A stretch of 64,000 nucleotides of DNA. It comes from Sthenelais limicola. Lineage: Eukaryota > Annelida > Polychaeta > Phyllodocida > Sigalionidae. The notes beneath the pieces are model-generated. The model was not told where the DNA came from and made no database searches. It saw nothing but the letters and a program-made list of their open reading frames with translations. Position numbers and translations under genes: made by a program. The stretch covers positions 52,844,986 to 52,908,985 of the forward strand of contig OW804097.1 in assembly GCA_942159475.1 (NCBI GenBank), in the 5' to 3' direction. Positions 1 to 11,006 of the stretch are shown here, piece by piece (position 1 is the first letter of the stretch; each line of letters opens with the position of its first letter).

Positions 1-50
1 GAGAAATCTGTGACTGAGGGGTGGTTATGTATTTCCTGTGTATCACTCAC

Positions 51-241
51 CAGCCCGATGTATCTGCATGGGAATCCATATAGGTGAGCAAGACTAAGAG
101 TGTACGATCCTCCTCAGGTTTATTCATCAAGTGAGGGTACAATCTCCCCTGAATCTTATGAATACAATATTTCAGAGGATCTTCACCCTGAGGGAGTATT
201 TCTCTAATATTCTTAGATTTGGTTATCAAGAGGATCATATG
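51..241 (-). CDS. Probable internal exon of an unidentified host gene (partial)
   Basis: An open stretch of about 63 codons reads leftward and ends exactly at a good splice donor: the last exon base is at 51 and the intron would begin GTGAGT (50-45). If the intron were read through, a stop would follow at once, which fits a real exon boundary. The composition is protein-like, rich in charged and hydrophobic residues, with segments such as KYCIHKIQGRLYPHLMNKPE and TLLVLLTYMDSHADTSG. On its 5' side the frame closes at a TGA near 250; plausible acceptor AGs lie at about 242-255, so the exact start is uncertain. I do not recognise the family. The rest of the gene would lie left of the window, so no function is proposed. 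It could be a chance ORF or a transposon remnant. Confidence 0.4.
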
Positions 242-3200
242 AACTCCTCATTCCCTAAGGTGCGTTATTCATGTTACACAGCATCAGTTAGTATTTCCTT
301 GAGGTGAAATGAATATGCAATATCACATCTCTCAATCATTCTCAAAAGATAATGCTGTAACAAAAACAAAATACAGTGATTTCTCAAGAGAAATAGTATC
401 TCTATCTCAGGAAAAGCTACTCTACATTACCTTCTGCGCCAGAATAATCATGTTTCTGCTACTAAAACACTGAGCGCCATCGCATCATATTTTGTGGGGG
501 GAACATGAAGATTTTATCATGATATACAATAGCTTTTCAAGGCAAGCTTTTAAATTCGTGTAAATAGAATATAACATGACGTCTTCATAAGAGGTGTTTA
601 CATAATTGATACACGGAGGTAGCCTGAGACGTGCATGCAAAGATCACCTCTTCCTTTACATGGACTTTCCTATACACTATCTGAGATACAAAATCTCAGA
701 TACGTTCACAAAATACATGGCCAGAAGGACAACAAGCGTCTCGATTTCGTCATTGATCCTGAGTCACGTCATGCATGTGAGGTCGTGCCAAGAGTTGAAT
801 TTAGCTCATTCCTACAATAACCATGTTTTCTACGGTGCACCATGTAGGTAGGAAATAGTCAGGACTTAACAGGGGACTTGCATGTGCCACTGTGTATGTC
901 CGTCACATGCATTCTGTGCATTCATTAAAGGGTCAGTAAACCCAAAATATTATGAGAAAATCAAGTTCTTTGCTATGTACAACGGGTTTTCCAGGTCACA
1001 AGGTTTCGCAAATAAAGGTGCGGTGAATGTTCTAATAAACATGACAAATATGGAAGCTAAGAACATATGTTGCACTATCTGAATGTGGTCTAATACAGCT
1101 TGTATCCATATTCTTTTTTAGAAATTATTATCACCATTTCTATCTTCACACTACAGGTAACATGCATTTTGGAAGACCTGCCATAATGGTAGAGGCCTCA
1201 GTTCCTATCCCCTTTCCATAGTCTCGTGATGAAAAGTATCACAATTGTGAAATTCTCGGGGAATAAGAACATTTGAAAACAAAATAGTTGACTAATTTTC
1301 TGAGCGGAAATCAATTCCCATATTTCCATGTATGATTACATTGAAATTTATGGAAATAAGCCACACATTTCTACTGATGCAATTCTACACAGTCATCCTT
1401 TCCAATTAAAAATGAGTGAAAATGAATGTTACTGTTGTTGTTGGCTAATATTTATTTACCAATAGAAAAGATTAAATTCAAATAGACATTATTCAGCGAG
1501 GTATGACAACAAAATCACTTTGTTCGCTCCTTTTCCTCTCATAATCATTTCATATCTGACTATTATTTCCTGCCGCTATATTAAAGTGCCCATACAATAC
1601 CGGCAGCAGCAGCTCTAAGAATGCATTATATATAACAGCTATGGGAGAAAAGCAACCCGATACAAGTGTGAAGTGCATAGAAAAACGTGAGCATTCATTC
1701 GCAGAATATTACCATGATAATGTTACATTAGATGACAAAGTGTATCCACATTTGTGCATTAACCACATGGGTGCTTTCAGGCGAGGAGGGTAGGGAGAGG
1801 TCTGGGGAGACAGTGATCTAATGTCCTTTTCATACAGAAAACATTACTATGATTAATATAAATGAGTAAAGACATAGAACTATTTAGTATTACTCTACAC
1901 TGTGCACCATCCATATATTACTGTTGTAACCTTTTTGTTTGTTAGAAAAATGTCGAGATAGAATTATTTGCCTCTCGTTTTGTATCATTCTTGTCGTTTG
2001 AGTCGTTCTTTGTATACCTGTCAGGAGTATGGAAATTACGTGCTACGTTTTATCCTTGACTACGGAGAGAATGGAGAGTTAACTACTTGTCCATATATTT
2101 ATTTGTTTTGAACCCACCAGGAATAGAAATTTACACATAGAATGAGACATTGTATAGGGGACAAATGCCTATATCCTATTTATTCTTAATAAATGAATTA
2201 AATCCATTGATCGCATTTAGAATGTCACAATAGGACAATAAAATAATAATTCGTGAAGAAATGTGACTTGAGTCCCCCCTGGACCCCTTTCTTCTTCTAG
2301 ATCTGCTTTAGGCTTAATGGATGTTTGACAGGCACTTGTCAAAAAGTCATACATGCATGTATATGTTATTCCCATTCGTCCCTATATCATCTGTACGCTG
2401 TACACTATAATGGAGAGAGTCAATAATACTCTGGGGAATAATGAATGTGTGTAGAGCATTATCACCTACAATACAAAGCATGTTAGACAACCAGGGAAGA
2501 GCTTGGAAACCCGATGAGAATAAACATCCCACCCATCCCAAGTATATATTAGGGAATTCTCCTTTACATCCAATTGGATATATAATGAAGGAATCCTTAA
2601 CATCAAGCAGAAATAAAATAATTCTTCCCGGCATTCAAGCAGAAATGAAGGAACAAATGTTAAATGTTAGAAATGCTATTGGGAGAAAGTTTTATGATTT
2701 AACATCCTAACTTGTCTAATTGTGAAATTTCAAAAGAGATGAATCAATTGAAGAATCTATATTAGACACTACACTAATTATCAATCAGTTACTGAATTAA
2801 CTTTTAAATTCCGTTATTATTAAATCAAACTGAATTTTTATTATAATAAGTTTCATAAGTTGATGATTAGTGAACCAACTTAAACTGCATGATTTCCTAC
2901 CGTAGTAGATTACTGTGCATAATTGTATTAAGAAAAATGCATAATTATAAATTTGCATATCAGGAGCATATATGTGTTGCCATTATATATTCTGCCCTAA
3001 ATGCCATGATAATTTGGATATATACCATTGTAATTACTGACTGAAATCCGTAGGAGTGCTTCGCTGAACTGCATGCCAAACTGAAAATACATGTAAGGTC
3101 AATCTCAGAATATTACTCTGTATATCATGCTCCCTGATTCAGCGAGTGATTAAACCTTTGTTACGCCTCTCTAATTTTCCAGATAGTGCCAATTGGTCAA

Positions 3201-4713
3201 CTCATGCATGTGTGAAATGTATGTTAGTATGGATTACATTGTCCAGGTAATATCTACATAGTTGTTATTGTCGGACATGTCCTCTCATTCTCAATTCACT
3301 CACATCTGCAATGTTACCACTGGAACCAGCAATATTTTTTTTTAGATATTTTTTTGGGCCATATCACATTACAAATCATTTATTCATATTCGTTTCAAAA
3401 TACGCATAACAGACAGAGCTATTATATTTCGTGCGTTGCCCATACATTAAATTATCCTGGTATGACATTGATATAACATCGTGGTGTTTCAGTTTGAAGA
3501 GTGTTTATAAACTTCGTTCCCAATATCTAAACAATCGTCAGAGCTATAATAGAGTATTGTATTCCCATTTGCCCTGCATCCTTTTACTTTATACATCGAG
3601 ATAAATACCTTTACGATTGAAATAGATTTCTAACATACATTCAGATATTGTTAATTACCATTCTATGCGATCTATACACATGTGTGTCAACTCTACCAAG
3701 CTGTTCTTACACAGGTACATTTATTTAAGAAATATTTCCCGAGGTTTTGTCTGTTCGCGGGTACTGTTGCCTGAGGGAAGTTTGAGGGCTTGCCCGAGAA
3801 CTTCCGTCATGCTTGCATGGATCTGCATTTTACTGCACATGCAAAGAAGATGGAACGACCCTCGCTGCACCAAACTGACAGAAACCTCCTTATAGACAAT
3901 ATACATACACCAACTACTTCTTTAGTCGTCTCAAACTAGTATTTCATTTGATTAAGAACTTTCTAAATTCTAGCCTACAACACATTATCACCTTGGGCCC
4001 CGTTTTTCGAAATATAAGAGTTCACATACCCGTTCCGTTTTGAAAATCTTTTGAAAATCTTTACACTTTTACTGCGGTTCCGGGTGTGAACTTCCGCCTT
4101 GCTCACTTGTCAACAGACATCATGGCGGAGGCTACGGCTTTCACTCAGGGCAAACATGCACTTCTAAACTGTCCAAATTATCCCAGGCATCACTAGCAAA
4201 ATTCAGCCACAATGCCACTACCGATTCTCAGAGCGCAGGGGACTGGACTTCAGGGGAGAAAGTTCAGGGTTCGAACCTCGTCCAGGTCTGTCAGCTTTTT
4301 TTTTCATGCTAGGCCTATACTTGTTGGGCCGTGTAGAGCTGTCACTCTACAGGCATACTCTGCTAATAACGTAGTTATTTAAAAATCTGAATCGGGCAAA
4401 CCTTTTGTTTTTTACTGGTAGCAAGTCTGTGAAGTTTTCTTGACTCACAATGAAGCTATACTGGCCCTACAAGCCTTCAGTTGTAAGACATGTTTTCTAC
4501 CCATCCCATGTGTGGACGGGGACTGGACGACATGGCAATCGCCAGAAGCGACAGGGGAGGGCTCCAAGAACAATAGATCACGGCCGACCAGTGATCCCTG
4601 GAGTTGGAAGTCGCAGCGGGTTTCTATAGAGAAAAAAACCATCCCAGAATCTCATCAAATCGCTTCTAAATGTGGGTAATCTTAGTCGTTTGTCGATTTC
4701 GATATTATGTACT
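242..4713. other. Gene-free AT-rich stretch
   Basis: I see no supportable gene here. Short open frames (for example 606-851, 2441-2710, 3665-3895, 4440-4679) lack splice context, recognisable motifs or sustained coding character. A tRNA-like B-box sequence (GGTTCGAACC) occurs near 4268-4280 without a convincing A box. Confidence 0.5.
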
Positions 4714-4717
4714 ATTG
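4714..4717. repeat. Target-site duplication ATTG, left copy
   Basis: ATTG directly abuts the left end of the 3' LTR and is repeated at 22472-22475 at the other end of the retroelement. Four-base duplications are usual for errantivirus-like integrases. Confidence 0.7.
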
Positions 4718-5009
4718 TAATGATCTAATAGAAGAAGACTAACGAACGTCTGATCTTCATGAGAAGAACGAAGCAACTGTTTAATGGTAACGTAAGATAC
4801 AGGCTCCTCCAGGAGGTTACATGAATAGTAAATGAGTGGGTGGAGCCCTTACTTAATATCCATGGCATAGCATGTATAAGTAGACTTGCACAGACCTAGC
4901 TAGTTAAGTATAATTAGCGATTTTAAGTAATGTGATAATAGGTGATAATTAATAATAATATAATAAATATAATGAGGTTACACAATGTTACGTAATGTTA
5001 CATAACACT
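4718..5009 (-). repeat. 3' LTR, 292 bp
   Basis: The boundary at 5009 is set by the polypurine tract on the env side, and the outer boundary at 4718 by the ATTG duplication. Its first 91 bases (5009 down to 4919) match the truncated 5' LTR at 22384-22471, with one 3-base gap and very few substitutions. That similarity suggests a fairly recent insertion despite the wreckage inside. On the plus strand it contains TATAAGTAG (near 4875) and AATAAA (near 4962), so it could carry promoter or polyadenylation signals in either direction; I have not assigned U3/R/U5. Confidence 0.85.
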
Positions 5010-5040
5010 GCCCCCCCCCCCCCCCCCCCCCCCCGCCCTC
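5010..5040 (-). promoter_or_regulatory. Polypurine tract adjoining the 3' LTR
   Basis: On the element strand this is an almost pure G run (24 consecutive C on the plus strand, 5011-5034, in a slightly longer purine context) immediately upstream of the LTR start. That is where plus-strand DNA synthesis is primed in LTR retroelements. A homopolymer this long is unusual and may have expanded by slippage after insertion. Confidence 0.7.
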
Positions 5041-5434
5041 AATCAGATACGAAGTATGGAATGAGGGTGTACCCTAAAAACTTACAAGAAAATTTTTAGG
5101 ACTTTTTTGAAAAATTAAAAAGATTAAGAATTAATAATTTTAAATAGCTGTGCTGTTACCTAGTTATCCATACCAAGCCATATGCGCGGTTACATTGTGC
5201 GCAAAAAGATATTAAATACATAACGATAAATCATACGATTTAATTACCATTTTGTAAACATTCTCATTTTATGAACATGTAATAATGGAAACTCATAATA
5301 GTGAAATAACCTCTAATACTAAGGTTGCAATAGCTTGAAAAATCTGACCAATATCCTATACGAAGGGATATCACTTTACAAAAAAAATGACAAGATATGA
5401 AAACACCGCAGGTGTTAACTCTATGAGAAACCAA

Positions 5435-5760
5435 TTTTCAGTGTTAAATTCCCAATAGTACGGTCCAAGCTGAAAATCTAACCCTAATCAAGCATAAAAA
5501 TATCACGTGAACCAACGCAACGTAGAATCCTGATATATATTGGGATTCCTATGTTAAAGTCTAAATAGTTCAGTCCAAACAGTAACAATCTATGTCGTTT
5601 AATTTTTTCCATGTTAAATTCAGAATAGGTCGGTCCAAACAGTAACACCAGATGGCGCCACCGTCGAATCGGTTTTGGACCGGACACCTTACCAAGTATA
5701 AATAGCGGGCAATCCGTGCAGCGAACCATTGGAATCGCCCACCATACTAAGGGCTACAAC
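5435..5760 (+). promoter_or_regulatory. Imperfect tandem repeats followed by a TATA-box-like promoter
   Basis: A block of the type GTTAAATTC..AATAG..CGGTCCAA is repeated imperfectly around 5440-5480, 5552-5590 and 5611-5650. It is followed by TATAAATAG (about 5697-5705) and, some 25-30 bases on, by an initiator-like context. AATAAA occurs near 5985. Repeats, TATA and poly(A) signal in this order resemble an LTR or a compact promoter on the plus strand, against the host retroelement's direction. I found no matching target-site duplication, so a nested solo LTR is only a possibility. Confidence 0.3.
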
Positions 5761-6514
5761 AAGCTTTGACGAAGAGATTGTTATACTCAAGTGTTTTCTA
5801 ACTACACACACATAGGCAAAGACCCATTGCCTGAATGAGCAAGAGTATTTGTATGTTCCAACTACCTGCTTCCCATTCCTGGTCCCAAGGCCTATTCCTT
5901 ATTCCAAATTAGGTCGTTTCTATTCTAAAAAAAATTTTACTAAGATATTTAGTTATCTCCTTTTCATTAAATACCCGGAGATAAATAAATTGGATTATCC
6001 CGCAAGGCTTGATATGTAATCAACCGGCCTCGCTTGTTGGTTATATAACAGGTCAAACCCCATCCCCTTCCTACTCTACGAGGATGACGGTTCACCCTGT
6101 CGCTACGCTCAATTTTTCAATTGCATAGCATAAATATTCTTCTTGCTGCACCTACATGCAGTGAGGCACACGTAAATCTATCATTCGTGAGTACATAAGG
6201 ATAGCAAACAACACTACAATTAAAAACAAAACAGTGTTTCTTTAATAAGCGAATGATTCAATAGACTTAGTATTACTGACGTACAATAATAGTCTTAGTC
6301 GTATAATCTTACAATTCTCTTGGTTACTTATATTCTCCCAAATCGATCCAGCTCTGGATATGATTCTTTCCCAAGAATGTTCTATCAACTACGTTATGAA
6401 AGATAAAACTAGCCTGTCAAGGCTTCACTAAGGGGTGTATTCCCTTTTTGGCGAGTCGCCAATCTCCTATATCGAGACTGAAAAAACCTCATCTCGACCT
6501 ACAATTTGACTATC

Positions 6515-6775
6515 CTAAATCACACAATTAAAAAAATAAAAACTGTCTGTTTTTGTCGCTAAAAACAGAGCTAGTGACTCCTTTAAGAGTCTGAACTTAC
6601 ATAGACATCCCCTGTCGACCGATGTGATAATGCCCCGGCTTGTGGCCATCCGCATCGTATCCCCAGGGGGTGTCCAATTACATAAACAGTACTTGGTGCA
6701 AAGTAAACCACTGTGCACCCATATGCCACTGTTGTGTGGCGCTGTGTAAACAGACCATTAAGATAACCTAAGTGT
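6515..6775 (-). other. Open reading frame remnant of unknown origin
   Basis: An open frame runs leftward from about 6775 to a stop at 6515. Its first two thirds are cysteine- and glycine-containing and look protein-like (for example GLLCTKYCLCNWTPPGDTM). A GTAAGT sequence that could be a splice donor follows near 6600. It lies between env and the 3' LTR, where errantiviruses normally have no gene. Unrecognised; it could be a captured fragment or chance. Confidence 0.2.
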
Positions 6776-7244
6776 TATCTCATCATCTCAACATCTAAGC
6801 CAAGGTAGTCTTTCTAAACATATCCGCTGTTATGTCTATTAACTTGATCTACACTAAAAACACACAAATACCAAGAGTACTGAGTACCTACTCAGTCTAT
6901 CAAAACAAACAGAATCGATGATACGACTTAATCATAGGCATTAGTGGCCTAACCAATCTTGTATGTAAACGTAAGTCATCATCAATCAACACATACAAAT
7001 CAAATACAAGTAAAGTAAATATCGAATAAATGTCAGACAATAACGCTTGTCTGTTGCTTGAAATCCATTTTAAAGTTATTGACTGAATTCTAAAGAACTC
7101 AGGAAAAATTGTTTGAAAAAACAAATAAAGTCTTTCATCTCGTCCGAGAGAAATAAAAATCAATAATATTTAAAGAAGGTGTCTTCACTGTTCATCTTGA
7201 CAAATGGGGGCGATCCATTTGTCATTTGAATTAAATATTTAAAA

Positions 7245-7433
7245 AAATGTCAATGTTCTTTTAATCTCAAGTTATATATAGCACTTCTAGGGTGATCTTG
7301 GCACGTTCATGGCATGAGGGACAATTAACATTTCCTCTTCTTGGCCGTTTTCCCTCGCCGACAAGTACGCCGCCGTGCTCCTGTAAGAAAGCATCGACCA
7401 CATACCAATGACAGGTTGCATAATACTTTGGGT
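7245..7433 (-). pseudogene. Cysteine-containing coding remnant abutting the 3.56-kb transposon
   Basis: Read leftward from the transposon edge at 7433, a frame of about 57 codons stays open to a stop near 7265-7245. It has clear protein character and two C-x-x-C/H-like pairs (ATCHWYVVDAFLQEHGG at its start, NCPSCHERAKITLEV near its end). It begins precisely at the transposon boundary, so the coding sequence was probably interrupted by the insertion. The far side (10993 onward) does not continue it in frame. It may be a further gene or env-proximal sequence of the retroelement. I do not recognise the family. Confidence 0.35.
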
Positions 7434-7465
7434 ATATGGTCGATTCTAATGAACTGTCCGCTTTG
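7434..7465 (+). repeat. Left terminal inverted repeat (32 bp)
   Basis: Identical, as reverse complement, to 10961-10992; the match stops abruptly after CCGCTTTG. Confidence 0.85.
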
Positions 7466-7620
7466 GAGGTTTTTTAAGGTCTAATTTCAGAATGAGTTTA
7501 TATTCTAATCCTATTAATATGATAAACTAAACACTTTGAGCTACTATTACTGAAAGTTGGGAACACTAATCTCTAAAACTCAGACTGTGGTGCATAATTG
7601 AAAATTAAAGTGTCTTGTCC

Positions 7621-10616
7621 CTGTCACCGTGATTATGCACTGTAAGTAAATTTGGGTTTGATGGTTTAGAATCTATTGGCAAGAACATTTCCATGAAACA
7701 ATCCTATTTTGATAGAGAAAACATGTATTCTAAAAGGTACAACTACAAAAAATAATTTTACCATTGTGTAATTAGTTTTTATGTGATTGAAAACCAATGA
7801 GCATATTGAGGCCCCTAATTATTTTAGACATCACTCCATATCAACTATTGTAATTCCTTTTGTTGAAGTTCCTTCTCCTGCATATTACTGATTCTGCTGG
7901 TAGGAATTACACTCTTTCAAATGGTATTCAGCATAATAAGTTTTTTTTTCATCATCTGAGCAGGAGCCCAAACAAATATTGCATAATCACGGTGACACAT
8001 TCTCAAGAAATACCTCATTTAGTATTAAACATGTTTAGTTCTATTACTGGGTATAAAATGTTCCTATTAGTTTGGTGACCCCGTTTACTGTTTTGTGCTA
8101 GTGTTGTAGATGTTCATAACATGATTTCTTCCACTATATCACCTTGATACCTGAGTTATGCTTAAGGAAAAAAATTGGCTCTAATTTTTTATTTTCCCAA
8201 AGTTTCTTCCCCCCCCCCACCCCATAGTATTTCTTAATAAGTCGTTAAATCCACCATAGTACACTGCCCATTGTTCCTAATTCATATACCAATTGATATA
8301 CTTACGTTCTAGTTTACATAGCCCTGGGCATAGTCACGGTGACATGCATAGTCACGGTGACATGTAACCCACAGAATTAATCCTGTTTCAAGGATATTGC
8401 TTAACCACAAGTGAATTTTTAAAGGGTAATCCCAAAAATGCAGAATCACTATTTGTTATAACTATTTTGCGCTCTATTCCCCTTCAAAGCATCAAGGTAG
8501 GAAAAAAAAGATTAATGTTTTAAAAAAATGCCATTGATTTTACAAATTTAAATTCTTTCTTTACCTTTATGTGAAACATGAACCTTGATCCATATTATTG
8601 TGAATGAATGTGATCCCACCCCAAGAATAAACACTGTGACTGTCTAATAGGTAATGACAAACGAAATATGAGAAAGGAGATTTTGAGGGAGGAGGGTCTG
8701 AGGATGAAATGTCTAAGTGAGGAGAGTCTGAGGGTGGAGAGTTTGAGGTAGAAGTTGTGAGGAAAGGGGAGGAGAGACTCGGGGAGGAGATTATCATGAG
8801 TGAAGGTCTGAGGGAGAATTTTGTAAGGGAGAAGTGTTTGAGGGAGGAGGTTGTGAGGCAGAAGGGCCTAAGGGAGAAAGGCCTGAGGGAGGAGGGTGTG
8901 AGGGAGGAGGGTCTGATGGAGGAGGGTGTGATGGTGGAGGGTTGGAGGGTGTGATGGAGGAGGGTGTGAGGGAGAAGGGCCTGAGGGAGGAGGGTGTGAG
9001 GGAGAAGGGTATGAGGGAAGAGGATGTGAGGGAGAAGGGTGTGGGGGAAGAGGGTGTGAGGGAGAGGGTGTGAGGGAGAAGGGTGTGAGGGAGTTGGGTG
9101 TGAGGGAGAAGGGTCTAAGGGAAGAGGGTCTAAGGGAGAAGGGTGTGAGGGAGAAGGGTATGAGGGAGAAGGGTGTGAGGGAAGAGGGTGTGAGGGAGGA
9201 GGGTCTGAGGGAGAAGGGTCTGAGGGCAGAGGGTCTGAGGGAAGAGGGTCTAAGGGAGAAGGGTTTGAGGGAGAAGGGTGTGAGGTAAGAGGGCCTGAGG
9301 GAGAAGGGTCTGAGAGGGGAGGGTGTGATGGTGGAGGGTGTGAGATAGAGGAGTATGAGGGAGGAGGGTGTGAGGGAGGAGGGTCTGATGGAGGAGGGTG
9401 TGATGGTGGAGGGTTGGAGGGTGTGATGGAGGAGGGTGTGAGGGAGAAGGGCCTGAGGGAGGAGGGTGTGAGGGAGAAGGGTATGAGGGAAGAGGATGTG
9501 AGGGAGAAGGGTGTGGGGGAAGAGGGTGTGAGGGAGAGGGTGTGAGGGAGAAGGGTGTGAGGGAGTTGGGTGTGAGGGAGAAGGGTCTAAGGGAAGAGGG
9601 TCTAAGGGAGAAGGGTGTGAGGGAGAAGGGTATGAGGGAGAAGGGTCTGAGGGAAGAGGGTGTGAGGGAGGAGGGTCTGAGGGAGAAGGGTCTGAGGGGA
9701 GAGGGTTTGAGGGACGAGGTTGTGAGGGAGAAGGGTCTAAGGGAGAAGGGTGTGAGGGAGGAGGGTGTGAGGGAGAAACGTGTGAGGGAGAAGGGCCTGA
9801 GGGAGAAGGGTCTGATGGTGGAGGGTTGGAGGGTGTGATGGAGGAGGGTGTGAGGGAGAAGGGCCTGAGGGAGGAGGGTATCAGGGAGAAGGGTATGAGG
9901 GAAGAGGATGTGAGGGAGAAGGGTGTGGGGGAAGAGGGTGTGAGGGTTGGGTCTATCCTGTTCAATGGTTGGTTGTTTAGGCTAGACAAAGTTATTAGAG
10001 GCTTATTTCATAATTAGGAATATTTGCTGAGTGTTCTTTAATATTCAAGATACTGTTCATATTTGGTTTTAAATGAAAATGTGAAACAAAAAATGCTCTA
10101 AAGTCCCACAAAAGTTCTCAAACTACACTGGTCAGTACTGCAGTCTCCTGCGAATGTAATGATATCTGTTGTTTGCATGTCTAATACACATGTAGACTTC
10201 ACTGATTTGATGGAACCTGCTGGATTTATGTCATAATCACAGTGACAGCATAATCATGGTGACATATTTATCAAATGTGATATAGCTTCCAGACAATGAT
10301 ACTAGTAAAGCTAAGACTATGCATAACTTTAGAGGAAACGTGACGGTTTTAATATATAAAAGGAATGCCTTATTCTTTTTTTGTTTTTATGTAACCCTTG
10401 AGAGAATCTCATAATCACGGTGACCTAAAAATTACACAAAATCTGTTTTTTTCACAGAAGGATAGAAATGGATGGATGTGAGATATCTGACTGCTTTTTG
10501 TTTCATTATAATTAGTAATAATGCATTTAATAATCATTTTAGACACAAAAAAATATGCATTGGATTATATTAATACAGGGGTAGAGGGTCAGTAATTTTG
10601 TCATAATCATGGTGAC
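7621..10616. repeat. Dispersed motif CATAATCACGGTGACA, eight copies
   Basis: Copies lie at about 7622-7639 (inverted), 7980-7997, 8328-8344, 8345-8362, 10230-10246, 10248-10264, 10409-10424 and 10599-10616. Variation falls mainly at the centre (TCACGGTGA, TCACAGTGA, TCATGGTGA) and in the flank (ATAATC or ATAGTC). The core TCAC-N-GTGA is a dyad. Two copies are paired head to tail at 8328-8362 and two at 10230-10264. No copies were noticed outside this element, apart from a looser GGTCACAGTGACC near 16541. Confidence 0.8.
8669..9948. repeat. Polypurine minisatellite, about 15-bp unit with higher-order copies
   Basis: The unit is close to GAGGGAGAAGGGTGT, repeated some 80 times with variants. 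A larger block recurs: the stretch beginning GGTGTGATGGAGGAGGG appears near 8948, 9420 and 9832, giving offsets of about 472 and 412 bases. Because the unit is a multiple of three and lacks stops in some frames, long open frames arise on both strands, including 373 codons on the minus strand (8868-9989, serine/proline repeats). These have no start context or domain and are treated as by-products. The purine strand could form triplex or quadruplex structures. Confidence 0.85.
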
Positions 10617-10960
10617 ACCTAATTACACAATGACAAAAACAGTCACAGAAGTTTTAAAAATTAGAAATGCCTCTTTTTAAAAATATTCTAACAAGAAGTA
10701 GATCCTTGGTGATAAATTCAGACTTAAATATTGTTCATGGAAGCGTCTTACATTTTTAAACTGCTAGTTACCCAAAACAACTGAGGAAACTTTTTTAAAA
10801 AATGGCCAAAAATGACTGGTTTTCAGCTCATAGAAATAAAAGTTCTCATCACAGGTATGCAAATATAGGTATCCCCCGAAAGGTCTCGACGAGGCGGACT
10901 CGGTGAAAGCAATCGTTTGCCTCTATCCCTTATAATAAGCAAGTTATAGCCTCAAACAGG

Positions 10961-10992
10961 CAAAGCGGACAGTTCATTAGAATCGACCATAT
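10961..10992 (-). repeat. Right terminal inverted repeat (32 bp)
   Basis: Reverse complement of 7434-7465 with no mismatch. Confidence 0.85.
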
Positions 10993-11006
10993 GTAAACAA
11001 TTATTT

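Larger units (their letters stand above)
7434..10992. mobile_element. Non-autonomous DNA transposon with 32-bp TIRs and subterminal TCAC-N-GTGA motifs
   Basis: Perfect 32-base inverted repeats lie at 7434-7465 and 10961-10992, starting ATATGGTCGATTC and ending CCGCTTTG. The flanks allow a 2-base duplication (GT outside the repeats, or AT if the repeat starts two bases further in). No transposase reading frame is present. Eight copies of a motif close to CATAATCACGGTGACA lie inside, one inverted near the left end and seven direct, flanking a purine minisatellite. Arrays of short subterminal motifs are typical transposase-binding sites in several cut-and-paste superfamilies. An AT duplication would suggest ISL2EU-like elements, but the superfamily is not established. 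It sits inside the retroelement downstream of env. Confidence 0.75.

Noticed and set aside
2441..2710. 89-codon plus-strand open frame with protein-like composition
   Set aside because: No splice context, domain or homologous motif is recognisable, and an equally long frame exists on the opposite strand.
4240..4300. Possible tRNA or SINE around the B-box-like GGTTCGAACC
   Set aside because: No A box at the right spacing and the arms do not pair; the B-box match is itself a palindrome that can arise by chance.
5154..6050. Nested solo LTR on the plus strand (TGTTACC..TATAACA)
   Set aside because: Short terminal match and promoter-like interior exist, but no target-site duplication or second copy was found.
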